Shown piece by piece: positions 25,781 to 34,967 of a DNA stretch of 64,000 nt (within the stretch, counting starts at the first letter, position 1; the number at the start of each line of letters is the position of its first letter). The position numbers were made by a program, and so were the translations under genes. This DNA comes from an uncultured Prevotella sp. (GTDB lineage: Bacteria; Bacteroidota; Bacteroidia; Bacteroidales; Bacteroidaceae), in the NCBI GenBank assembly GCA_947170725.1, contig CAMVUM010000009.1, positions 21,356 to 85,355 on the forward strand, written 5' to 3'. Below the pieces are notes generated by a model. The model was not told where the DNA came from. It did no database searches and was given only the letters and a program-made list of their open reading frames with translations.

Positions 25781-26549
25781 TTTTTATGTTTAGTAGAAAA
25801 TTAATTGATTGTTTCATTTGTAAAGATAATATGCCTGTTTATCTGTATGTTTCCAAGCATGACATATCTCTTTGCAAAGATAATGAATAATATTCAGATT
25901 TTAACGCACATACAAATTTATTTTTAACGCAACAGGCACGGCAGGCATAACAGGTACGACAGGAAAGTATTCATGTTTACCACATAGCCCTAATTAATTT
26001 GCTCTTTGCCACACCTTTCCTTAGAAAGATTGAGTTTCTATCAGGTTGACAGCCACCGAGCAACACATAATATTGTTACTTCTGTTTATTTCACGGCCGT
26101 GGCCCGTTAAAGACTGAATATTTACTATCGGAAACAGAATTGTTAAAAACTCGGAATTATCCCGACAAATGCCCCAAAATCCTTGCAATATTCTGAAATA
26201 AAAATCCTGCGGCCGCAAATTCGCGAGTTTTGTGCGTGCATCTTTTATTACCTGAGTAACAGCGCGTTATGACAAAATCAGAAAGTGTGTGCAACTTTTT
26301 GTCATGTTTCATTTTGCCGTAAGGCCCTTACTGCTTTCCAGCGGCGGCCCCGTTGCCTTGCGACAACGTTTCCGTTGCTGTGCGACAAAGCTGCCGTTGC
26401 AACCCAAGGAGAGCCTTACGGCTCGACGGCCGGCTTGTTTTTGAAAAACATCGACTGGCAAATGTAGCGATTTATGGTTTGTGGTTCTCCGGAATTGAAA
26501 TTTTCAAATGTTAAATTCCGGGATATTTTTATGACACACTTTCTTTTTC
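25781..26549. other. Intergenic region, mostly non-coding
   Basis: Upstream of GH2. Contains a minus-strand TATCTTTG at 25875-25882 that may be the GH2 promoter, and the CCGTTGC repeat array described separately. No credible gene seen. Confidence 0.6.
26350..26415. repeat. Three tandem 22-bp repeats (CCGTTGC family)
   Basis: CCGTTGC recurs at 26350, 26372 and 26394, exactly 22 bp apart, with TGCGACAA following in the first two units. A 17-bp piece, GCGACAAAGCTGCCGTT (26382-26398), recurs at 43618-43634, and GCTGCCGTTGCAAC recurs inverted in the array at 51305-51392. Confidence 0.8.
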
Positions 26550-26602
26550 AGTTATGAATCATGAGTCGGCGGAATGCGGCCGCCGACTCATGATTCATAA
26601 CT
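26550..26602. repeat. 23-bp perfect inverted repeat
   Basis: Arms 26550-26572 and 26580-26602 (AGTTATGAATCATGAGTCGG...), 7-nt loop AATGCGG. No T run follows on either side, so it is not a standard terminator. Confidence 0.85.
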
Positions 26603-26615
26603 CCTATATTCATAA

Positions 26616-26663
26616 TTCAAAAAATAAAGTGCCCCCACTGCCACTTTGGGACAGCAGGAGCAC
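26616..26663 (-). terminator. Terminator of the ompA-like gene
   Basis: On the minus strand, an imperfect stem GTGCTCC...GGGGGCAC (26629-26663) is followed by TTTATTTTTTG. Confidence 0.7.
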
Positions 26664-26688
26664 CGATCAAGAGTAGTATGCAAACACT

Positions 26689-27831
26689 TTATTTCGTTGT
26701 ATCTATGAATACCACCACTCTATTGAAATCCACCTCGTCAAACATCTTGTCCGTAGCGCCCATACCCTGTGTCGTCAGACGTGAGGCCGGAATGCCATAG
26801 CGCTTGACAAGTGCGTTCTTCACGGCAGTGGCACGTGCCTCTGACAGACGCTGGTTGAGTTCCATACTGCCCTCAGGAGAAGCATATCCCTTGATGAGTA
26901 TCTTAGCGTCCTTATGATTCTTCATATACGTTGCAATCATTGAGATGCTTGCATACTGGGCCGCGTCGATAGTGCTCTTTCCCTGACGGAAGATGACAGA
27001 AGGCTGGAGAACGTTGGTTGTCTTTGTCTCGTTGACGATGACCGGCTTTTGGTTGCGCAGGCGGGTCTCCAAATCTCCAATTGTGCGGGCTGCGGCAGCA
27101 ATCTCTACGTCTCGGGACTCTACGTCGCCGCGCAATTCGTTGATACGGTCGTTCAGAGCGTCTATCTCTCCCTGGTCACGCAATTCGGCAAGCGCGAAAT
27201 TATGTGTACCGTTGCTGTTGCCCAGCTTATAGTTGACACCGACCAGCACGCCAAGCGCCGAATTGTTGGAATTGAAGTGGGTTTTGTCGCCGTCCACGTT
27301 CATTCCGTAGGTGATATTCGGCTCCACATAAATCTGCCATGCACGGGCCTCACCGATGTTGAATGTCAGGTCGAGACCAAGTTTGGACGTCATCACATTC
27401 TGACGTTGAGGAGTGTTTGAAGCGGTGCTGAAAGCGTGGCCCCAGCCGATTCCGTAGACTCCGACAACCTCAAAGACTCGTGGCTGACCGGTATATCCTC
27501 CGAAGAGATTGCTGAAATTGGTGGTACCGAGAAGCGACACGTTGATACCTTTGACAAACGTTCCCAAAGGACGGGCTTCGCTGCCGCGGTTGTTGAAGTA
27601 GGCTTCACCCTCGGCTGCCACACCGAACACGGGAGTTATGTTGCGGCCAATACGCAGACCGGCCGACGGGTTGAGGTTCTTGAAGAGCGACGTGTGGGTC
27701 GTCTTTGCGTTCATTCCACCGTTGATACCAATGTACCAATTGTCCGTTAACTTGCTCTCCGTTAAGGTTTGAGCTGTCATCGTCTGTGCCGCCATTGTTG
27801 CGACTGCAAGCACCAATAATTGCTTTTTCAT
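26689..27831 (-). CDS. OmpA-family outer-membrane protein
   Basis: 380 aa with a signal peptide (MKKQLLVLAVATMAAQTMTAQ). N-terminal eight-stranded barrel-like region (~25-210: DNWYIGINGGMNAK...GIGWGHAFST...YVEPNITYGMNVDG), a short coiled coil (~220-265: RDQGEIDALNDRINELRGDVESRD), and a C-terminal OmpA peptidoglycan-binding domain (IFRQGKSTIDAAQYASISMIATYMKNH...ILIKGYASPEGSMELNQRLSEARATAVKNALV). It links the outer membrane to peptidoglycan and is usually abundant. Confidence 0.93.
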   Translation of the reverse strand: MKKQLLVLAVATMAAQTMTAQTLTESKLTDNWYIGINGGMNAKTTHTSLFKNLNPSAGLRIGRNITPVFGVAAEGEAYFNNRGSEARPLGTFVKGINVSLLGTTNFSNLFGGYTGQPRVFEVVGVYGIGWGHAFSTASNTPQRQNVMTSKLGLDLTFNIGEARAWQIYVEPNITYGMNVDGDKTHFNSNNSALGVLVGVNYKLGNSNGTHNFALAELRDQGEIDALNDRINELRGDVESRDVEIAAAARTIGDLETRLRNQKPVIVNETKTTNVLQPSVIFRQGKSTIDAAQYASISMIATYMKNHKDAKILIKGYASPEGSMELNQRLSEARATAVKNALVKRYGIPASRLTTQGMGATDKMFDEVDFNRVVVFIDTTK

Positions 27832-28281
27832 ACTACTAACTTTTTAAATTGTAAAACTACTATTTATATGTAATCACTATTACTTTTTCTCTTTTTTGTT
27901 GTCTTCGTCTCCCGGTCGCCGCAGGCCGGCTTTCGGTTGTCTCTGACTGTTTTCTGATTGCAAAGTAAGCAAATATCTTTCAGCCTGCCAAACATTTTAG
28001 GCAAGCACAATATTTAATAACAGATTTACAGCAAACAACGGTTTTTGAGTATTAATTTTTTAAATTATAAAGTAAAAAGATATGAATACCAAGCGACTCC
28101 GGCAAACATCCTGCCGACCGCCGTCGTTCGGAATATACCACTCAGCCGCAAAAAAACAGAACCGACATCTTGGCTGAATGTCATAAAAGAACTAACTTTG
28201 TAGACATAATACATCACAGCATGCGCCCGTATGCCACGACGACAGCAGAAGAGCGATAGAAAAGGAGCGGGCGCCATCTTC
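27832..28281. other. Intergenic region between ompA-like gene and cobS
   Basis: About 450 bp. Contains the ~120-nt leader region of the ompA-like gene and the cobS promoter at 28170-28200. No cobalamin-riboswitch B12 box is seen. Confidence 0.55.
28170..28200 (+). promoter_or_regulatory. Promoter of cobS
   Basis: TTG at 28170-28172, 20-bp spacer, TAACTTTG at 28193-28200. Transcription would begin ~28207. Confidence 0.65.
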
Positions 28282-29094
28282 ATGAAACCAAACTCTGAAA
28301 CAATGAGAATACCCCTGAACACATCACGATGGTACGACCGTCTCCTGGCGGCATTCATCTTCTACACACGCCTGCCGCTGTGGCGGCTACACAAACCCAA
28401 AGAAGACAGTTTCCGCGGCGTGACTGAATTCTGGCCATTGACCGGATGGCTGACCGGTGGACTGACGGCCGCCGTTATCTATCTTGCCTCCAAACAGGTT
28501 CCCTACCCCGCCGCCGTGGTACTGGCCATGGCCACACGGACCTTGCTCACCGGAGCAATCCACGAAGACGGTCTGCGGCGCTTCTTCGACGGCATGACAT
28601 GCAGAACAGCAAGCCCAAACCAGATTCTCGCCAGAATGAAAAGCCCTATGGCAGGAACATTCGGCGTCGTTTCACTCGTTCTCTATGAACTGGCTCTCTT
28701 TGCCGCTCTATACTCCATGACACCATTCATGGCGGCCATAACAATCATGGCGGCCGACCCATACGCCAAGATGGTGGCCGGCCAGCTCACCATGATGATG
28801 CCTCACGTGCGTACGGAGGAAGAAACAAAAAACAGCCTTGCGTTCAGACGAATGTCAACAAGCGCCGGAATAAGTCTCGCCACACAGGGACTGATGCCGC
28901 TGGCTGCCTATATATATATAATAATGTGTAACGGCATGGATTGGCAGATGATTGTATTCTCACCATGCCTGGTAATGTACGGCCTCTATATCCTCACCAG
29001 CAGACAACTTCACGGATATACGATTGAATGTTGCAGTGCCGCTTTTCTGCTCATAGAGCTGACATTCTGCCTGACAGCAGCAGCGATTTCATGA
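28282..29094 (+). CDS. cobS: Adenosylcobinamide-GDP ribazoletransferase
   Basis: ~270 aa from MKPNSE; ATGs at 28231 and 28303 are alternatives, and family homology begins at RWYDRLLAAFIFYTRLPL. CobS joins adenosylcobinamide-GDP to alpha-ribazole (or its phosphate) in the last steps of cobalamin assembly. Visible: FWPLTGWLTGG, the signature GAIHEDGLRRFFDGM (acidic, metal-binding), and several hydrophobic segments of this integral membrane enzyme. It is alone here; other cob genes are absent from the window and no B12 riboswitch is visible, which is unusual. Confidence 0.9.
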   Translation: MKPNSETMRIPLNTSRWYDRLLAAFIFYTRLPLWRLHKPKEDSFRGVTEFWPLTGWLTGGLTAAVIYLASKQVPYPAAVVLAMATRTLLTGAIHEDGLRRFFDGMTCRTASPNQILARMKSPMAGTFGVVSLVLYELALFAALYSMTPFMAAITIMAADPYAKMVAGQLTMMMPHVRTEEETKNSLAFRRMSTSAGISLATQGLMPLAAYIYIIMCNGMDWQMIVFSPCLVMYGLYILTSRQLHGYTIECCSAAFLLIELTFCLTAAAIS

Positions 29095-29208
29095 CATAAG
29101 GAACAGGCAACAAGGATTTTCCTATCGAATTCCAATACGTATATTCCTCTTTTTTAGCCGTTTGATATAGAAAATATAACATCCCTTCAACTTTTCTACT
29201 AAAATAGT

Positions 29209-29238
29209 TTGAGAATTTGAATATATTTTATATATTTG
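29209..29238 (+). promoter_or_regulatory. Promoter of the beta-barrel gene
   Basis: TTG at 29209-29211, 19-bp spacer, TATATTTG at 29231-29238, 45 bp before the ATG. Confidence 0.6.
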
Positions 29239-29283
29239 CATCGGTATTTAAACCTATTTATTAATTTTTTAAAAGGAAAAATT

Positions 29284-29811
29284 ATGAAAAAATTAATCTT
29301 AATGGCGGCTATGATGGTTGCTACATTGGCTGTGAACGCACAGGTGTATGTCGGTGGATCTCTCGGATTCGAGTCTGTAAAGGAACACAAAGATGCAGAC
29401 GCTCTGAGCAGCTTCTCTATCAAACCTGAAGCTGGCTACAACCTCGACGAGAATTGGGCCGTAGGTATCCAGTTGGGATTTTCCTCAATTGATATTGACG
29501 AGGACAATAGCGTAAGCACATTTGAAGTAGCTCCCTACGCTCGTTACACATTCGCCAAGACCGGAATCGCATCTTTCTTCGTTGACGGTGGTATCCAGTT
29601 CATTTCTTACGGAAGCGACATGAAAGGCTCTACTTTCGGAATCGGCGTACGCCCCGGTATCAAGCTTGCCGCTTCTAAAAAGGTTGACGTTATAGCTAAA
29701 CTCGGCTACTTAGGCTATTCAAAAGACAATGACGACCTCGGCGGTGGTTCTGCCTTTGGTCTGAATGTTAATAACACTAACCTCGAATTCGGTGTATTCT
29801 TCAACTTCTAA
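29284..29811 (+). CDS. Small outer-membrane beta-barrel protein
   Basis: 175 aa from ATG 29284 (MKKLILMAAMMVATLAVNAQ, signal peptide). An upstream frame from 29236 overlaps the promoter and is rejected. After cleavage: VYVGGSLGFESVKEH...FSIKPEAGYNLDENWAVGIQLGFSS...FEVAPYARYTF...STFGIGVRPGIKLA...LEFGVFFNF, eight amphipathic strands with a terminal Phe, i.e. an OmpX/porin-fold family protein. Codons are highly regular, suggesting strong expression; a strong promoter and terminator bracket it as a single-gene unit. Confidence 0.85.
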   Translation: MKKLILMAAMMVATLAVNAQVYVGGSLGFESVKEHKDADALSSFSIKPEAGYNLDENWAVGIQLGFSSIDIDEDNSVSTFEVAPYARYTFAKTGIASFFVDGGIQFISYGSDMKGSTFGIGVRPGIKLAASKKVDVIAKLGYLGYSKDNDDLGGGSAFGLNVNNTNLEFGVFFNF

Positions 29812-29836
29812 TCCTGAAGAAACAAAGATTCATACG

Positions 29837-29868
29837 GCGTCCGGTCCTCACAGACCGGACGCTTTTTG
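29837..29868 (+). terminator. Intrinsic terminator of the beta-barrel gene
   Basis: GCGTCCGGTC (29837-29846), loop CTCACA, GACCGGACGC (29853-29862), then TTTTTG. Confidence 0.9.
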
Positions 29869-30178
29869 TTTGGCATCATACAACACAAATCCTTAATACC
29901 GTAATTCCACACGACTGTAGGTAAATGTCATAGTCCAACTTCAAGCGAAACACAGCGGCATATCACACTTAATTTATTGCACACATAAAATGGATGTGCG
30001 CAATTTAACTAAATATCTCTTTAAAATAGTTTAAAACACTGATAATTTATTCGCTTTTTCTGATTATATCACCTATCTTTGCATAATAAGGACTGTTTTC
30101 GCCGAGTTGTCATACAGCCAAGGCATACAACAGCGAAAATGCAAGCATAAGTGAAAATAACAATAATATATATATAAG
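29869..30178. other. Intergenic leader region of ffh
   Basis: Contains a small imperfect hairpin (TGCACACAT...ATGTGCGCA, ~29979-30003) and the ffh -7 box TATCTTTG at 30074-30081. No gene seen. Confidence 0.55.
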
Positions 30179-31540
30179 ATGTTTGAGAATTTAAGTGACA
30201 GACTGGAACGCTCGTTTAAGATACTGAAGGGCGAAGGCAAAATCACTGAGATAAATGTTGCGGAGACGCTGAAAGACGTGCGCAGAGCACTTCTCGACGC
30301 CGACGTCAACTATAAAGTGGCGAAAACTTTCACGGACACGGTGAAGAAAAAAGCTATGGGCATGAACGTGCTCACAGCTGTGAAACCTGGCCAGCTCATG
30401 GTCAAGATAGTGCATGACGAGCTGACAGAGCTTATGGGCGGAAAAGCCGTAGAGATGAAACTCGAAGGACGGCCCGCCATCATACTTATGTCCGGTCTGC
30501 AGGGTTCGGGAAAAACAACATTCAGCGGAAAGTTGGCCAACCTCCTGAAAACAAAACAACACAAAAAACCGCTGCTCGTGGCCTGCGACGTGTACCGTCC
30601 TGCTGCCATCGAACAGCTGAAGGTTGTGGGTCAAACCGTTGGCGTGCCTGTATATTCAGAACCTGAAAGCAAGAACGTTCTGGACATCGCGGCCAACGCC
30701 ATACGTGAAGCAAAGGCCAAAGGCAACGACGTTGTCATCGTCGATACCGCCGGCCGTTTGGCAGTAGACGAGGAGATGATGAACGAGATTGAGGCTCTCA
30801 AGAACGCCGTTAATCCCGACGAGACGCTCTTCGTTGTTGACTCAATGACCGGTCAGGACGCTGTCAATACCGCCAAGGAATTCAACGACAGGCTCGATTT
30901 CGACGGTGTCGTGCTCACCAAACTTGACGGCGATACTCGCGGCGGTGCCGCGCTGTCCATCCGCACGGTAGTGACCAAACCTATCAAATTTGTAGGTACG
31001 GGCGAAAAGATGGAGGCTCTTGACGTTTTCCATCCCGAACGTATGGCAGACCGTATCCTCGGAATGGGCGATATCGTGAGCCTCGTTGAACGCGCGCAGG
31101 AACAGTTCGACGAAAAACAAGCCAAGGAACTGGAAAAGAAGATACGCAAAAACCAGTTCGACTTCAACGACTTCATGAACCAGATTCAGCAAATCAAGAA
31201 GATGGGCAACATCAAGGATTTGGCAGCCATGATACCTGGAGTCGGCAAGGCCATAAAGGATGTGGACATTGACGATAATGCCTTCAAGGGCATAGAAGCC
31301 ATCATCAACAGCATGACGCCCAAAGAACGCAGCCATCCGGAAATCATCAACCAAAGCCGGCGAATGCGTATAGCAAAAGGTTCCGGAACAAACATCCAAG
31401 AAGTCAACCGCCTGCTGAAGCAGTTCGACCAGACCCGCAAGATGATGAAGCTGGTGACAGGAACATCAAGCAGCAAAATGATGCAGATGGCAAACGCAAT
31501 GAAGAACATGAAGGGTATGCCCGGAATGCCGAAGATGTAG
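30179..31540 (+). CDS. ffh: Signal recognition particle protein Ffh
   Basis: 453 aa, normal length. N domain helices, then the GTPase: GLQGSGKTT (G1, ~104-112), CDVYRPAAIEQL, DTAGR (G3, ~190), TKLDGD (G4, ~248), FVGTGEKMEALDVFHPERMADRILGMGD. The C-terminal Met-rich M domain (KMGNIKDLAAMIPG...RRMRIAKGSG...MMQMANAMKNMKGMPGMPKM) binds 4.5S RNA and signal sequences. Ffh targets nascent membrane proteins with FtsY. The promoter is at 30074-30081 and folD follows 92 bp downstream. Confidence 0.97.
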   Translation: MFENLSDRLERSFKILKGEGKITEINVAETLKDVRRALLDADVNYKVAKTFTDTVKKKAMGMNVLTAVKPGQLMVKIVHDELTELMGGKAVEMKLEGRPAIILMSGLQGSGKTTFSGKLANLLKTKQHKKPLLVACDVYRPAAIEQLKVVGQTVGVPVYSEPESKNVLDIAANAIREAKAKGNDVVIVDTAGRLAVDEEMMNEIEALKNAVNPDETLFVVDSMTGQDAVNTAKEFNDRLDFDGVVLTKLDGDTRGGAALSIRTVVTKPIKFVGTGEKMEALDVFHPERMADRILGMGDIVSLVERAQEQFDEKQAKELEKKIRKNQFDFNDFMNQIQQIKKMGNIKDLAAMIPGVGKAIKDVDIDDNAFKGIEAIINSMTPKERSHPEIINQSRRMRIAKGSGTNIQEVNRLLKQFDQTRKMMKLVTGTSSSKMMQMANAMKNMKGMPGMPKM

Positions 31541-31632
31541 AGAATGTTACCTTATATATAAGGTGGAAACACACTACATCCAACCATCTGACATTTACCA
31601 TTTAACAATTATCATCTAACATCTAGAAGAAA

Positions 31633-32511
31633 ATGCAACTGATAGACGGAAAGGCCACAGCGGCCAAGATAAAGGAAGAAATCGCCCAGGAAGTGGAGCA
31701 GATTGTTGCTGCCGGCGGCAAGCGCCCGCATTTGGCAGCAGTGCTCGTAGGACATGACGGCGGTTCGGAGACATACGTTAAGAACAAAGTGCTGGCATGC
31801 GAGGCTTGCGGGTTCAAGTCGTCGCTGAGACGCTTCGAGGACAATATAACAGAGGCTGAGCTGCTGGAATGCGTGGACAAGCTCAACAAAGACAACGACG
31901 TGGATGGATTTATCGTCCAACTGCCATTGCCAAAACATATTGACGAGCAGAAAGTGATAGAAGCCATCGACTACCGCAAGGATGTGGACGGATTCCATCC
32001 CATCAACGTAGGCCGCATGGCTATCGGACTTCCATGCTTCATATCGGCCACTCCGTTGGGCATCATTACACTTCTGCGCCGCTACGGCATAGAGACCAGC
32101 GGCAAGAAGTGTGTCATACTCGGCCGATCCAATATTGTAGGAAAGCCAATGGCGCAGTTGATGATGCAAAAGCAATATGGTGACGCAACAGTGACAGTAT
32201 GCCACAGCCGCTCAAAGAGCCTGAAGGAAGAATGTCGCGAAGCCGACATCATCATAGCTGCCATCGGACAACCTGATTTCGTCACGGCAGACATGGTTAA
32301 GGACGGCGCCGTTATCGTCGATGTGGGCACGACACGTGTTCCCGATACATCGCGCAAGAGCGGATTCCGCCTCAATGGCGACGTCAAATTTGACGAAGTA
32401 GCTCCCAAATGCTCTTTCATCACTCCCGTTCCGGGCGGTGTCGGCCCTATGACAATCTGCTCACTGATGAAAAATACTCTGGCTGCCGGAAAGAAAGAGT
32501 ATTATAAATAA
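31633..32511 (+). CDS. folD: Methylenetetrahydrofolate dehydrogenase/cyclohydrolase
   Basis: 292 aa, typical. It interconverts 5,10-methylene-THF and 10-formyl-THF in two steps. YVKNK (~residues 50-54) carries the catalytic Tyr/Lys, [15 protein letters not shown] is the conserved substrate motif, [10 protein letters not shown] (~170-180) is the NADP-binding loop and PGGVGPMT (~275-282) the C-terminal signature. It ends 2 bp before the small TPR gene. Confidence 0.96.
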   Translation: MQLIDGKATAAKIKEEIAQEVEQIVAAGGKRPHLAAVLVGHDGGSETYVKNKVLACEACGFKSSLRRFEDNITEAELLECVDKLNKDNDVDGFIVQLPLPKHIDEQKVIEAIDYRKDVDGFHPINVGRMAIGLPCFISATPLGIITLLRRYGIETSGKKCVILGRSNIVGKPMAQLMMQKQYGDATVTVCHSRSKSLKEECREADIIIAAIGQPDFVTADMVKDGAVIVDVGTTRVPDTSRKSGFRLNGDVKFDEVAPKCSFITPVPGGVGPMTICSLMKNTLAAGKKEYYK

Positions 32512-32513
32512 GG

Positions 32514-32693
32514 ATGAAGAGCGAGGACTATTACGAGCGTGGCAACCGGTTCAGACGTGAAGGTAACTGGCAGGAGGCAATCAACTGCTATATCGCCGCA
32601 ATAGAGCTTGACCCATGCAGCCCTGCCGTCGAGGCAAAACAAATGCTTGACGACATATTGGGCTATTATAATAAAGACATGTATAATCCATAA
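32514..32693 (+). CDS. Small single-TPR protein
   Basis: 59 aa (MKSEDYYERGNRFRREGNWQ, then EAINCYIAAIELDPCSPAVE), one complete TPR motif (W-x3-A-x2-Y--A--LDP) plus a capping helix (AKQMLDDILGYYNK). Too short for most gene callers. It lies between folD (2-bp gap) and the ferredoxin gene (12-bp gap), so it is part of the 2-oxoacid oxidoreductase transcript and may help assemble or anchor the complex (inference). Confidence 0.8.
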   Translation: MKSEDYYERGNRFRREGNWQEAINCYIAAIELDPCSPAVEAKQMLDDILGYYNKDMYNP

Positions 32694-32705
32694 ATACAGA
32701 GTGAT

Positions 32706-32936
32706 ATGGGAAGAATAAGAGGTGCCATAATCGTTGATACCGGCAGGTGTAAAGGTTGCGCGCTATGCGTGGAAGCCTGCCCAAAGGACGTCATAGGACT
32801 GGCAAAAAAAGTTAACGTCAACGGATACACTTATGCAGAAGCCGTCAAAATGGAAGATTGCATAGGATGCGCATCATGCGGTATTGTGTGTCCTGACGGG
32901 TGTATCACCGTATATAAGAAAAAAATGGAGGGATGA
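32706..32936 (+). CDS. 4Fe-4S ferredoxin subunit (delta) of 2-oxoacid:ferredoxin oxidoreductase
   Basis: 76 aa with two clusters: CKGCALCVEACP and CIGCASCGIVCP, each C-x2-C-x2-C-x3-C-P. It passes electrons from the TPP/gamma subunits to ferredoxin. The stop overlaps the alpha-subunit start region (GTG/ATG overlap at 32933-32936). Confidence 0.93.
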   Translation: MGRIRGAIIVDTGRCKGCALCVEACPKDVIGLAKKVNVNGYTYAEAVKMEDCIGCASCGIVCPDGCITVYKKKMEG

Positions 32937-34030
32937 CAGCTATGGCAGAACAGGAAGTGACATTGATGAAAGGCAACGAGGCTATAGCCCGCGCTGCCAT
33001 ACGTTGCGGCGTTGACGGATATTTCGGTTATCCGATTACGCCCCAGAGTGAAGTAATCGAGACGCTTGCCCTCGACAAGCCGTGGGAAACAACCGGCATG
33101 GTGGTGTTGCAGGCAGAGAGCGAAGTGGCGTCAATCAACATGGTTTACGGAGCGGCAGGAGCCGGCAAACGCGCCATGACATCGTCATCAAGCCCCGGCA
33201 TCGCACTCATGCAGGAGGGCATCGCCTATATGGCCGGCGCCGAAATCCCCGGCGTTGTTGTCAACGTCCAGCGCGGAGGCCCCGGTCTTGGCACCATCCA
33301 GCCCTCACAGAGCGATTATTTTCAGGCTACACGCGGTGGTGGAAACGGTGACTACAACGTGATTGTCCTCGCCCCGTCGTCTGTTCAGGAGATGGCAGAT
33401 TTTGTAGACCTGGCTTTCGAACTTGCATTCAAATACCGCAATCCGGCAATGATACTGAGCGACGGTGTCATAGGCCAAATGATGGAGCGCGTTGTTTTGC
33501 CGCCCTACAAGCCACGCCGCACGGAGGAGGAAATCAGACGTGAGTGTCCTTGGGCGACAATAGGCCGAACCAAAGACCGCCAACCAAATATCATCACGTC
33601 ATTGGAACTGAAACCGGAGGTGATGGAAAAACACAACATTCACTTACAGGAGAAATACAGGAAAATACGCGAAACGGAGGTACGCTATGAGACATGGATG
33701 TGTGACGACGCCGACTACGTGATAGTAGCTTTCGGAAGTGCCGCCCGCATATCCCAAAAAGCCATTGACATGGCACGTGCCCAAGGTCTGCGTGTCGGAC
33801 TCTTCCGCCCGATAACGCTATGGCCCTTCCCTACCCGCGAGATAGAGACAATCGCACACGGCAAAAAAGGCATACTTGTTGCCGAAATCAACGCCGGACA
33901 AATGGTGCAGGACGTGCGTCTGGCTGTCAACGGAAACCTGCCCGTTGAGCAGTTCGGCCGCCTCGGCGGCATTGTTCCGGAACCAAATGAGATAGTTGAC
34001 GCTCTTCTGAAAATGAAGAACGAAAAGTGA
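32933..34030 (+). CDS. 2-oxoacid:ferredoxin oxidoreductase, alpha subunit (VorB/KorA type)
   Basis: 365 aa. MKGNEAIARAAIRCGVDGYFGYPITPQSEVIE is the pyrimidine-binding domain start; GAAGAGKRAMTSSSSPGIALMQEGIAYMAGAEIPGVVVNVQRGGPGLGTIQPSQSDYFQ is the family signature; the C-terminal domain II begins near DYVIVAFGSAARIS. With the beta, gamma and delta subunits it oxidatively decarboxylates a 2-oxoacid (2-oxoglutarate or branched-chain; not decidable here) to an acyl-CoA, reducing ferredoxin. The translation start overlaps the ferredoxin gene by 4 bp; a second ATG lies 3 codons in. Confidence 0.93.
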   Translation: MTAMAEQEVTLMKGNEAIARAAIRCGVDGYFGYPITPQSEVIETLALDKPWETTGMVVLQAESEVASINMVYGAAGAGKRAMTSSSSPGIALMQEGIAYMAGAEIPGVVVNVQRGGPGLGTIQPSQSDYFQATRGGGNGDYNVIVLAPSSVQEMADFVDLAFELAFKYRNPAMILSDGVIGQMMERVVLPPYKPRRTEEEIRRECPWATIGRTKDRQPNIITSLELKPEVMEKHNIHLQEKYRKIRETEVRYETWMCDDADYVIVAFGSAARISQKAIDMARAQGLRVGLFRPITLWPFPTREIETIAHGKKGILVAEINAGQMVQDVRLAVNGNLPVEQFGRLGGIVPEPNEIVDALLKMKNEK

Positions 34031-34146
34031 AGAAGAAGAATTTGCTGGCGCCGTTCACCTTTTGTGTGGGAAGTCACGAAGTGAATATTATATTTACCGT
34101 CCCTATACGGAGTTGTAATGACGCAGCACTAAAACACCCATAAGTT

Positions 34147-34926
34147 ATGAATGCAGAGTTAAACGAAATAATATCTCCGGAAAATCTGGTGTATAAGAAG
34201 CCGGAACTGATGAACGACGTTCCGATGCACTACTGTCCGGGGTGCAGTCATGGTGTGGTACACAAGTTGATTGGCGAAGTCATCGAAGAGATGGGAATGG
34301 AGGAAAAGACCGTTGGCGTCAGCCCAGTAGGATGTGCCGTATTTGCATACCGTTATTTGGACATCGACTGGCAGGAAGCGGCTCACGGACGTGCACCGGC
34401 CGTTGCCACCGCCATCAAACGCCTTTGGCCCGACCGCTTGGTATTCACGTATCAGGGTGACGGCGATTTGGCTTGTATTGGTACCGCCGAAACAATCCAT
34501 GCGCTCAACCGCGGCGAAAATATTGTGATAGTCTTCATCAATAACGCTATCTATGGTATGACCGGAGGACAGATGGCCCCCACCACTCTCCTGGGCCAGA
34601 AAACAGCAACCTGCCCGTATGGCCGAAACGCCGAACTCCACGGCTATCCGCTAAAACTGACCGAAATAGCCGCCCAACTGGAGGGAACGTGCTACGTAAC
34701 ACGCCAGAGTGTAGAAACCGTGGCCGCCATACGCAGCACCAAACGGGCCTTACGCAAGGCATTCGAAGCGTCAATGGCCGGAAAGGGCAGCTGTCTGGTG
34801 GAAGTTGTATCCACATGCAACAGCGGATGGAAACTGTCACCGATCAAGGCTAACGAATGGATGAAAGAGAACATGTTTCCGTTCTATCCGAAAGGCGATT
34901 TAAAGGATACGTTAACCGAGGAGTAA
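34147..34926 (+). CDS. 2-oxoacid:ferredoxin oxidoreductase, beta (TPP-binding) subunit
   Basis: 259 aa. HYCPGCSHGVVHKLIGEV is the N-terminal Cys motif; the TPP/Mg motif is YQGDGDLACIGTAETIHALNRGENIVIVFINNAIYGMTGGQMAPT (GDGD...NN). Catalytic half of the complex. It is separated from the alpha subunit by 116 bp, a larger gap than between the other subunits. Confidence 0.95.
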   Translation: MNAELNEIISPENLVYKKPELMNDVPMHYCPGCSHGVVHKLIGEVIEEMGMEEKTVGVSPVGCAVFAYRYLDIDWQEAAHGRAPAVATAIKRLWPDRLVFTYQGDGDLACIGTAETIHALNRGENIVIVFINNAIYGMTGGQMAPTTLLGQKTATCPYGRNAELHGYPLKLTEIAAQLEGTCYVTRQSVETVAAIRSTKRALRKAFEASMAGKGSCLVEVVSTCNSGWKLSPIKANEWMKENMFPFYPKGDLKDTLTEE

Positions 34927-34967
34927 GCTACTCTCCCAATTATTCCTAACAAAGAACACATATAATT

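Noticed and set aside
27832..28281. Cobalamin riboswitch before cobS
   Set aside because: No B12-box consensus (GCCACTG-like) or expected stem set; a plain promoter explains the region.
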